Shown here piece by piece: positions 45,242 through 52,930 of a DNA stretch of 64,000 nucleotides. Below the pieces are notes generated by a model that was not told the DNA's origin, did not search any database, and saw nothing but the letters and a program-made list of their open reading frames with translations. Source of the stretch: Planctomycetota bacterium. Lineage in GTDB: Bacteria > Planctomycetota > Planctomycetia > Pirellulales > UBA1268. The stretch's first letter is position 1; each line of letters starts with the position of its first letter. The stretch lies in NCBI GenBank assembly GCA_003669585.1, contig QWOQ01000018.1, positions 1 through 64,000 on the forward strand. The letters are read 5' to 3'. Both the position numbers and the translations under genes were made by a program.

Positions 45242-45703
45242 TTACGAGAGTTCAAACATCGCTTCAATTTCAACGGGAATATTGTCGGGCAGTGAACCCA
45301 TGCCAACGGCGCTGCGCACACCGATTCCAAGTTCGCGTCCCCATACCTCAGCAAACAGTTCACTTGCGCCGTTGATCACGTAAGGATGCTGGAGAAACTC
45401 TGGTGTGCAATTGACCATACCAAGTACCTTGAGAACGCGTTTCACTCGATTGAGACTTCCAAGACTTGAAATCAGCGTTGCAAGAATAGTGAGTCCAACC
45501 TGACGGGCCGCCGCCTTCCCGGCCTCACAATCGAGTTCACGTCCGACGCGACCTTTCAAAAGGGTTCCATCCTGCATCACTGGACCGTGGCCCGACACCA
45601 GAAGATGTGTTCCATCAACGATGCACGGAACATAGACGCCCATCGGTTTGGGAGCAGGTGGCAGAAAAAGACCGAGTGATTCAAATTGTTTTTGTGCAGA
45701 CAT
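45242..45703 (-). CDS. RidA/YjgF-family protein lacking the substrate-binding Arg
   Basis: 153-residue RidA-fold protein with LLVSGHGPVMQDGTLLKGRVG, NRVKRVLKVLGMVNCTPEFLQHP and a final VEIEAMFEL. The Arg equivalent to E. coli RidA Arg105 (in ARLPKD), needed for binding imino acids, appears as Ser here (GSLPDN). Enamine/imine deaminase activity is therefore doubtful, and it belongs with the divergent Rid subfamilies. It sits between the large secreted protein and eda, so a role in the sugar-acid pathway is possible. Confidence 0.82.
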   Translation of the reverse strand: MSAQKQFESLGLFLPPAPKPMGVYVPCIVDGTHLLVSGHGPVMQDGTLLKGRVGRELDCEAGKAAARQVGLTILATLISSLGSLNRVKRVLKVLGMVNCTPEFLQHPYVINGASELFAEVWGRELGIGVRSAVGMGSLPDNIPVEIEAMFELS

Positions 45704-45771
45704 GTTTTCTTTCCGGTAAGGATAAAGTCTTAGGCAAGAGAGGGTTCACCTTTGACAGGATTCACAGAAGA

Positions 45772-48700
45772 CTACTCTACGATCAGTTCCCCATTCATCA
45801 CCATCCAGTGTCCAGGAAAGGTACAAAAAAATGGATAACGACCAGCAGTCTCCGGAAGTTTGAAATGAATCGTGAATCGAGAGTGTGGATCTACAATATC
45901 GGTGTACGCCAGAACGTCGTCTGAAGCAGGGATGTACTGTCTTCCAGCAGCATCCGGATCGGTTACAAGTTTGTTGACCTGTGCTCCTGCGCGAGCAAGG
46001 CTTCCCGGCTTCAGAAGTGCCCAGTTGTGTGGAACCACGTCTGGATTGATCAGTGTCACGCTGATTGATTCACCCGGCGAGGCCTCTATCCGTCGAGGAA
46101 CAAATGAAAGATTGCTGCCAACGGTAATCTCAATCGCCCTCGCGTCGAGAATAGGCTTCTCAAAAGGATTGCGATCTTTTCGCAGCGATCTCGATACATC
46201 AACGAGAAGAGGATGTTTGGAAATCGGAGTGGTACGAGGTGAGTAGCCCTCAAATGACGTGAAGGGCTGGTCGAGGCGATGCACGGTTAAGATGAGATCA
46301 TGAAGCGTGTCTGGAGATGATTGCACATGCAGGTGCAACTGATTGACGGGTTGAATAGTTGGAATTTCAAGAAACATTGAACGACCATCTTCGAGAAGAT
46401 GAACCGACGCAATGGTCAGATGATCGTGGCCTCGCATGCCGTCGTGGCGTGCGGAATATTCTGAAGATCCATAACCGCCGCTGTAACGATAGTTCCAGCA
46501 CTGAGCGAAGTGATGTGATGAGTCTTTTGCACTCTCGGGATCGAGAGTCTCGGAAAATGACAAGACCACGCCATTCTCGTGAACGTGAAAACCGATCGGC
46601 ATCTGAATCGATTTTCCATTACATCGGACCCGATGCAGGCAGCCAACATCAGGTGTGTACGAACCCCAGCCGGCCATGCCGCTGACATAGAGTTGTCCAT
46701 CGCGAGGGCCGAAACGCCCTCGATGAGATCCAGAACGAAATTCAACCGGAAGTGGCACGACTGCGCCTTGAAGCTGACTGTCCACTTCGTCCTGCAAAAT
46801 CATGAAAGCAGTGCCGGCACCGAATGAGAGATGCAGTAAGTGATCTTTCAGCGGCCCAAAGCTGTCGCTCGAACACCAGACCTGTCCACCGCTGGAGTTG
46901 TCCATTCCACGAGGTAGATAGACCAGCGGCAGATCGGGGGCTTTTGAATCTTTTGGGCCTTTATGACCGAAGTGAAGCGGCGACGTTCTTGCGGGATCTC
47001 TTCGCACAGCACAGACCATGCTCGAGGGAACCCAGTCTCCTTCGCTGTTGGCGGCGGTGATTGTTCCATCCGGCATGATGCCCACGCCATCAGAATTTCT
47101 CAGGCCCGTTGCAAGCAACTCCACACTGCTGCCATCAGCAGAAATTCTGAGCAGACCCTGGCTACCGGAAGATGTATAAAAACGCCCCTCGTCATCTCGA
47201 ACGAGTCCGCACATATAATCGTGACCACCGGCCGATGCATCGAAAACGTTTGAAAAACATTCATAAAAATCGATTTCTCCGTCGGCATTTTTGTCGTGCA
47301 GACGCGTAATCTGATCGCGTCCAAGCAAATGAATAACGTCCTCGACAACGACAAGCCCCAGCGTTTGATGAAGTCCAGAAGCAATTCTTCTCCACGTGAG
47401 ATTGTTCAGCGAGGAATCGATGCCATCCACTCGCCAGACATCCCCTTGCATGGTGCAGACGACGAGCGCACCATCCGAAAGAAAATCGTGATCGCCGCAG
47501 TAAAGCGGAGCATTCCAGGGATTTGTGTGCGGAAGCGTGAGCGTGTCGACGGCATATGGAATACCAGTGCCACAAACGCCTTGAGTCTGGATAATCTGAG
47601 GCCACTGCGGCGCGGAGCCAAGCAAGAAGTGAGCATAAGGATGGCCCTCAACCGGTCCACAAATCGGCGAAAAAACACCATCCTTCACGACTGGCACGTT
47701 GAGCAGACGTTGTCCATTGATTGAGTAGAGAAATCCAACCTGAGTTCCATTTCGACAAAATCCTTCGTAATGAAACGGAGCTGTTGCTGGTAGATCCGAA
47801 GCCCTTTCGATCGGTGTGCCAACGACTGAAAGCCCATCCATAAACCCATGACGAATATCTGAAAACTTTACAAATCCGCCACTCCAAACGACTGGATAGG
47901 TGAGTGTGCTGGGATCAAAGCAGGCAGAATAGCCCTCCCCAAGTTGTACGCAGACAGCGCGCGGAACCGTCTTTCCGAATCCCCGCAATACGCCACACTG
48001 AACAGATCCGAGTACTGTTTTATTCCAGTGATTGCTCTTCCACGATTCTTCATTTTGGTTTCCCCAATGACCGAGTGTTCCACCGTCGAGGCCTGGAAAT
48101 TCAGGCAGCAACACCGGTGCAGGACAGACGCCACGAAAGAATCGCGCTTGCTTCGAGTAGTAGTCGTAAATACGGTCGCGATTGACTGGCAACTTCCAGC
48201 TTGGCCAGTTCGCCGGTTCGAGTGGATCTCGTTGAAACGCAAATGCTACTGGCACGCCAGCATGCGCCTGTTTGAGAAGTGAATCGATCTGCTCGGCTGA
48301 AATTTCCTCATGTCGACCGAGATCGGTGAGAAGTCGAATCAGATCTCTGCGATTGGTTGGGGAAAGCGTTTTGAGAAGACCATCGGGCATCAAGCTTCCG
48401 ACGTCGAACATTGACTCAATGGACGTTTTTGGAATTTCATCGATTGTGCCACTGGTGGCGTCGCGCAGCCAGATCGCTCGATCATCCTCACGTTGGCGAT
48501 AGCCGCGAAATGCATTTCCATTCTCGGTGATGATCGCAATTGATTGAAACTCAGGCTTGACGACGTGCTGTGGCCAAAGGAGAGACTCGATAATCTGTTC
48601 AAGTGTCTGGTCTTTGCCGAGGTTCGAAAGCGGTGGTCCTACGTTGCCACCGTGCTCACCAAGTTTGTGACAAGACATGCAGGCGAGGGTGGCTTTTGAA

Positions 48701-49776
48701 AAAAGTTCCACACCCCTTCCAGCATTGCCATGCTCGCGTACCTCGGCGGCAAGTGCGGCGATCACTGCTGGATCAAACGGCCCTTCTGCTTGGGGTGATG
48801 CCGCGACCGTCAATGGATTCTCTGCAGGATTTGAAACCTGCCATGTTTTCATGAACGGCTTGGGCGTGGCATCTTTGCCATCAAGTTGTGCGGTGAGCCA
48901 CCCGAGACCGGCCAGATTATCTCGCAGTCGATCTTCGGCATTGAGTTGTGTGTGATTGAGAATCCCACACGGTCCCCGGTAGCCACTTTCAACCACGGTG
49001 CGAAGCAATTCAAGATCGAGATCGCCCTGGCCGAGCGGCACAATTTTTCGTCCCGAGGTTTCACCGTCGGCAAACATGCCGTTCACGTTGAGCATCATCA
49101 GGTGAGGCTTCATTGTGGTGAGAAGTTCTTTCCATCGGCCGATATGACGATGCCCGTGGTGCTGGTTGTAGATAATGCCGACGTTTTCCAATCCAAGAAG
49201 CTGAATAATATCAATCTGATTTTCCGGTTCGCCAAACCAGCCGCCGTGGTTGTAGAGACCGACGGTGCACCCGATCGTTTTGGCTGCCAGAGCAATCGGC
49301 CGAATTCGGTCAGCCTCTGATGCAACGCGACGTTTTTGTTCCTCGGGAGAACTGACAGGCTCGCCGCCACCTGTCACCCAGAGGCATGTTTGAATGTCGT
49401 GCCGTTTGAGTACGTCGAGAATCAATGTGGCTTCGTCGTTCAGCGACGTTGGAAACCACCACCCAACCAGATCGATGCCACCTGCCTTGATTGCTTCCAT
49501 CTCTTCGTCAAAGTGCGGAATATGTTCGGCGCGATAATCGTATGCATATTTTTTGATCCCAAGTCTGTTGAGCATTGCGATGCGATCGGTCGGCGATCGG
49601 TTCTGATCATCGAATGGAACAATACACCACGCCGCAAGGTTTTCGGCACGAAAGAGATCAGAGGCTCGGGCGTGCTCAGCGGCGAGGAGAGTTTCTGTTG
49701 CCAAGAAGGAAAAAAAGATCGTCGAAATAAGAATCGTGATCGCCACGAGGCATCGAAAAAACAACCTGCACAACAT
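45772..49776 (-). CDS. Large secreted multidomain protein: TIM barrel, cytochrome c, sorbosone-dehydrogenase-like region and cupredoxin
   Basis: 1334 residues with a signal peptide (AITILISTIFFSFLATETLLA). Residues about 40-305 read as a sugar-phosphate isomerase/epimerase-type TIM barrel (VGLYNHGGWFGEPENQ, YNQHHGH). At about 365 is a c-type heme motif, CMSCHK, within the planctomycete heme-binding domain (GNVGPPLSNLG). A central part with propeller-like repeats (GDVWRVDGID, GRFYTSSGSQGLLRI, PDGTITAANSEGDWVPSS) resembles DUF6797/sorbosone dehydrogenases. The last 110 residues are a cupredoxin: VPHNWALL supplies one His, and FFCTFPGHWMVM gives C-x4-H-x3-M as in azurin. It heads the ridA-eda-gntP cluster, so oxidation of a sugar or sugar acid in the periplasm is plausible. 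Confidence 0.88.
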   Translation of the reverse strand: MLCRLFFRCLVAITILISTIFFSFLATETLLAAEHARASDLFRAENLAAWCIVPFDDQNRSPTDRIAMLNRLGIKKYAYDYRAEHIPHFDEEMEAIKAGGIDLVGWWFPTSLNDEATLILDVLKRHDIQTCLWVTGGGEPVSSPEEQKRRVASEADRIRPIALAAKTIGCTVGLYNHGGWFGEPENQIDIIQLLGLENVGIIYNQHHGHRHIGRWKELLTTMKPHLMMLNVNGMFADGETSGRKIVPLGQGDLDLELLRTVVESGYRGPCGILNHTQLNAEDRLRDNLAGLGWLTAQLDGKDATPKPFMKTWQVSNPAENPLTVAASPQAEGPFDPAVIAALAAEVREHGNAGRGVELFSKATLACMSCHKLGEHGGNVGPPLSNLGKDQTLEQIIESLLWPQHVVKPEFQSIAIITENGNAFRGYRQREDDRAIWLRDATSGTIDEIPKTSIESMFDVGSLMPDGLLKTLSPTNRRDLIRLLTDLGRHEEISAEQIDSLLKQAHAGVPVAFAFQRDPLEPANWPSWKLPVNRDRIYDYYSKQARFFRGVCPAPVLLPEFPGLDGGTLGHWGNQNEESWKSNHWNKTVLGSVQCGVLRGFGKTVPRAVCVQLGEGYSACFDPSTLTYPVVWSGGFVKFSDIRHGFMDGLSVVGTPIERASDLPATAPFHYEGFCRNGTQVGFLYSINGQRLLNVPVVKDGVFSPICGPVEGHPYAHFLLGSAPQWPQIIQTQGVCGTGIPYAVDTLTLPHTNPWNAPLYCGDHDFLSDGALVVCTMQGDVWRVDGIDSSLNNLTWRRIASGLHQTLGLVVVEDVIHLLGRDQITRLHDKNADGEIDFYECFSNVFDASAGGHDYMCGLVRDDEGRFYTSSGSQGLLRISADGSSVELLATGLRNSDGVGIMPDGTITAANSEGDWVPSSMVCAVRRDPARTSPLHFGHKGPKDSKAPDLPLVYLPRGMDNSSGGQVWCSSDSFGPLKDHLLHLSFGAGTAFMILQDEVDSQLQGAVVPLPVEFRSGSHRGRFGPRDGQLYVSGMAGWGSYTPDVGCLHRVRCNGKSIQMPIGFHVHENGVVLSFSETLDPESAKDSSHHFAQCWNYRYSGGYGSSEYSARHDGMRGHDHLTIASVHLLEDGRSMFLEIPTIQPVNQLHLHVQSSPDTLHDLILTVHRLDQPFTSFEGYSPRTTPISKHPLLVDVSRSLRKDRNPFEKPILDARAIEITVGSNLSFVPRRIEASPGESISVTLINPDVVPHNWALLKPGSLARAGAQVNKLVTDPDAAGRQYIPASDDVLAYTDIVDPHSRFTIHFKLPETAGRYPFFCTFPGHWMVMNGELIVE

Positions 49777-49958
49777 GAAGAAAGACTCCGAAGTGTGAAG
49801 AAAATTGCGAATCTACCTAAGGCTGCGGGTTGCATTGGAAGAAAATCGAAAATGACAAAATCAGTGCCAAGAGTTTTCTCGCATGAATGGCAGCAGAAGA
49901 ATGTTTAAGATTTTCAGATCGATCCTTCTGCGCGTCAACTCCATGGAGAGGTTCTGCG

Positions 49959-50813
49959 ATGATCATTCCCGCAACAGATTTTGATTGTGCCGATGCGAAT
50001 CCACAATTGCACGTCGAAGCGATCGGTGCCTCTGGTCCAAGAATTCTTTTTCTGCATGGATTGGGCAGATGCAGCAGAGACTTTGTACCACTGATGCCGT
50101 GGCTGGCCAATCGCCGCGTGACGTTCCTTGATCATCGAGGACACGGGCAATCGGCTCGAGCAGATGGGGCCTATCAGATATGTGATTACACGTCGGACGT
50201 TGTTCGATGGCTTGCCAATACAGTACAAGAACCGATTGATCTCTATGGTCATTCGCTCGGTGCTTTGGTCGCGCTTCAAGTCGCCGCCATCATGCCCCAG
50301 GCTGTGCGATCAGTGGTACTTGAGGAACCGCCCTCCGCCACATTTCTAGAAAGTCCGGAAGCAGAGGGATGCCTTGCTCTGTTCGCTGCAATGCAGCAGT
50401 TTGCAAGCGTGCAGGCTCCGGTGGAATCGATTGTTCGATTGCTTGCCGCGATAAAAATGGGAGCGTCGCCAGATGCCTCCACTCTCGGCATGCTTCGCGA
50501 CGGAGCATCACTGCGGATGATGGCCCACTTCCTTCGCAGGGTTGATCCTGACGTCTATCGACCCCCGCTCGCAGGAGAGTGGTTCAAAGGATACGATCTC
50601 GTCAGCATCGCTGCAGCGATCAATTGTCCAGTGTTGCTTCTGCGAGGCGAGGTTTGCTGTGGTGGCATGCTGCCAGAAAAAGATGCGATTTGGCTGGCAG
50701 AGCATCTTCAACGGTCTACGTCGATTCGATATGACGGCGCAGGACATCTTTTACACTGGCAGCAGATGGAAAAAACAGTGCGTCATCTTCTTGAGTTTCT
50801 GGAATCGATCTGA
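49959..50813 (+). CDS. Cytoplasmic alpha/beta-hydrolase
   Basis: 284 residues from ATG 49959, chosen because GGAGAGG lies seven bases upstream; the frame is open from 49887. Motifs: ILFLHGLGRCSRDF (oxyanion HGLG), FLDHRGHGQSARAD, the nucleophile elbow DLYGHSLGALVALQ and a C-terminal RYDGAGHLLHWQQ with the catalytic His. This is the usual layout of the proline-iminopeptidase/haloperoxidase-like family. No signal peptide. Followed 36 bases later by an amidohydrolase gene on the same strand, probably co-transcribed. Substrate unknown. Confidence 0.85.
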   Translation: MIIPATDFDCADANPQLHVEAIGASGPRILFLHGLGRCSRDFVPLMPWLANRRVTFLDHRGHGQSARADGAYQICDYTSDVVRWLANTVQEPIDLYGHSLGALVALQVAAIMPQAVRSVVLEEPPSATFLESPEAEGCLALFAAMQQFASVQAPVESIVRLLAAIKMGASPDASTLGMLRDGASLRMMAHFLRRVDPDVYRPPLAGEWFKGYDLVSIAAAINCPVLLLRGEVCCGGMLPEKDAIWLAEHLQRSTSIRYDGAGHLLHWQQMEKTVRHLLEFLESI

Positions 50814-50849
50814 CCAAAGATCAGAAAAGTTTTATGAGAGGCAGCTTTT

Positions 50850-52142
50850 ATGCGAACGGCAACGGGCACAACAGTGATTCGAAATGGACAGTTGATCGAC
50901 GGCAACGGCGGTCCACCGATCGTCGATGGCGTTGTGATGATCAACGATGGTCGCATCTCCTATGCCGGTCCTCTGGCGGGAATGCCGTCGGAAAGAGTTC
51001 CAGAAACAACGATTGATGCTCATGGCGGAACAATCCTGCCGGGGTTGATCGAGTCGCATTTTCACCCTACCTATTTTGACGTGGCGGCTCTCGAAGATCT
51101 CGATATTAAGTATCCAGTGGAATACGTCACGCTTCTTGCGGCAGCCAACGCAAGACTAGCGCTTCATTGTGGCTATACGGCTGCAAGAAGTGGCGGCAGT
51201 CTTTTCAATATCGATGTGTGGCTTAAAAAAGCGATTGAATCTGATCTCATGCCTGGTCCACGATTGGCATCAAGCGGTCGGGAAATCTGTGGAGTTGGGG
51301 GGCTGATGGATTGGAACCCCGATTTTCGCAAGATCAGTATGGAAGGGCTTGTGCTGTTAGTGAACGGAGCAGATGAAGCACGTGCTGCAGTTCGAAAACT
51401 CGTAAAAGATGGAATTGAGTGGGTAAAAACCTATCCTACTGGAGATGCTGCTGCGCCGGATGCCAACGACCATCACACGCTTTGCATGACATTTGAAGAG
51501 ATGCACGCAGTCGTTGAGACAGCACACAATCATGGTCTTAAAGTTACCGGCCACTGTCGAGCAACCGCAGGAATTAAAAACGCTTTGCTCGCAGGCTACG
51601 ATGCGATCGAACACGGTACGTTTATTGACGATGAATCGATCGAACTTCTGCTGAAGCGCAATGTTCCCTGCGTACCAGCGCTCTATTTTGAGCATGCGAG
51701 CATCCAGCGTGGCCCCGAGTTTGGAATGTCGCAGCGAGTCATCGATGGACATCGCGAAACGCTCGAAGGCGGTGCTGAAAGCGCCCGTCGCATTCTGGCA
51801 GCCGGAGGGCGATTGGGCATGGGCGGAGATTATGGATTCGCGTGGAATCCACACGGAGATTACGCCCGCGAACTCACGTTTTTCGTTGAATATGTTGGTC
51901 TGCGACCGCTTGAAGTGCTTTCCTGTGCTACGAAAACAGGAGCTGAAATTCTGGGGCGGCAGGAGGAAATCGGAACGCTCGAACGAGGCAAACTCGCCGA
52001 TGTTCTGGTTGTCGATGGCGATGTCGTCGCCAACATAAAAATACTTGAAAATCGGTCAAACTTTATTGCCGTCATGCAGGGAGGAATCATAAAGTCCGGA
52101 CGAATCGCAAAACAGAAGTCCCCATACGATGCTCATTTGTAG
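50850..52142 (+). CDS. Metal-dependent amidohydrolase (imidazolonepropionase-like)
   Basis: 430-residue cytoplasmic hydrolase of the amidohydrolase superfamily. GGTILPGLIESHFHP gives the first metal-binding H-x-H; further metal ligands lie in GLKVTGHCRA and IEHGTFID, and the catalytic Asp is probably in MGGDYGFAW. The C-terminal KLADVLVVDGDV is the usual composite-domain end. Cyclic amides or aryl dipeptides are common substrates in this family. GAGAGG-like purines precede ATG 50850. The last eight codons form one arm of the hairpin at 52117. Confidence 0.88.
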   Translation: MRTATGTTVIRNGQLIDGNGGPPIVDGVVMINDGRISYAGPLAGMPSERVPETTIDAHGGTILPGLIESHFHPTYFDVAALEDLDIKYPVEYVTLLAAANARLALHCGYTAARSGGSLFNIDVWLKKAIESDLMPGPRLASSGREICGVGGLMDWNPDFRKISMEGLVLLVNGADEARAAVRKLVKDGIEWVKTYPTGDAAAPDANDHHTLCMTFEEMHAVVETAHNHGLKVTGHCRATAGIKNALLAGYDAIEHGTFIDDESIELLLKRNVPCVPALYFEHASIQRGPEFGMSQRVIDGHRETLEGGAESARRILAAGGRLGMGGDYGFAWNPHGDYARELTFFVEYVGLRPLEVLSCATKTGAEILGRQEEIGTLERGKLADVLVVDGDVVANIKILENRSNFIAVMQGGIIKSGRIAKQKSPYDAHL

Positions 52143-52163
52143 TTCGAGCATCGTATGGGGACT
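52117..52163 (+). terminator. 18-bp perfect hairpin overlapping the amidohydrolase stop
   Basis: Perfect inverted repeat, left arm 52117-52134 and right arm 52146-52163, around an 11-base loop that contains the TAG stop (52140-52142). CTTTG follows. The left arm lies inside the coding region. It is likely a terminator or mRNA 3' stabiliser. Confidence 0.75.
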
Positions 52164-52267
52164 CTTTGAAGAAACTGAGATAGTGTGAACGACTTTTGAG
52201 CGAATAACGTTTCGAATAGTTTTTCTTACACGCCAGCCGAATAATCACCGCATGCGAGAGAAAAATC

Positions 52268-52903
52268 CTAAGGCAGTCGCTTCACGCGAATATTTTTGTA
52301 GTGGACTTCGCTCCCTGGATCATGAGCTTGAAATGCAAAGGTACCGGAAGAAAGTTTTCGGCCACCTTTGATGTCCTCGGCCGTCTCGGTGTGATCGACG
52401 ATTATTTTTCCGTCGACGGTGATCGTAATCTGTTTTCCATTCACCATCACCTCTTCGGTGAACCAGGTGTCGTCCTTCGCTGGAGCGACAAGATTTTTGA
52501 CTACATTGTAAAGGCTTCCAGTGCGCACCGGATCGCCTTGCGAGTTATTGACCTGCGCCTCGTAGCCATTATCGGGCCATCCCTCGGGCTGAAACTTTGT
52601 GTGAAAATAGATTCCAGAATTTGCTTTTGGCTTCGTCATCACTTCGGCCTTGAAGTGAAAGTTTTTGAACTCAACCGGTTTTTCGGCATTGGGGCCAATG
52701 TAAAAAAGATGGCTGCGTTCGCCTTTTGCAACGATCTGGCCATCGACGATCGACCAGCTTTCCGGCCGTTCATTCACTTTCCATCCGGCGAGGCTCTTTC
52801 CGTCAAAGATACTTTCAAAACCCGATTCATCGGCTGGTGCACAATTTGAAAAAATGCAAAAGCCAACGAAGGACACAAATACTACTCTGAGAGCGTAAGA
52901 CAT
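52268..52903 (-). CDS. Secreted DUF1080 protein (3-keto-disaccharide hydrolase family)
   Basis: 211 residues from ATG 52903, with AAAGGAG eight bases upstream; a longer frame to 53107 overlaps the ABC gene and is not credible. Signal peptide VVFVSFVGFCIFSNCAPA. The DUF1080 core contains FESIFDGKSLAGWKVNE, SWSIVDGQIVAKGE, KANSGIYFHTKFQPEGWPDNGYE and VHYKNIRVKRLP. It shares the overall pattern of the copy at 34622 but is clearly divergent. Start codons of this gene and the ABC gene are only 27 bases apart, in opposite directions. Confidence 0.9.
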   Translation of the reverse strand: MSYALRVVFVSFVGFCIFSNCAPADESGFESIFDGKSLAGWKVNERPESWSIVDGQIVAKGERSHLFYIGPNAEKPVEFKNFHFKAEVMTKPKANSGIYFHTKFQPEGWPDNGYEAQVNNSQGDPVRTGSLYNVVKNLVAPAKDDTWFTEEVMVNGKQITITVDGKIIVDHTETAEDIKGGRKLSSGTFAFQAHDPGSEVHYKNIRVKRLP

Positions 52904-52930
52904 CGACAAATCTCCTTTGAAGGGTGAACC

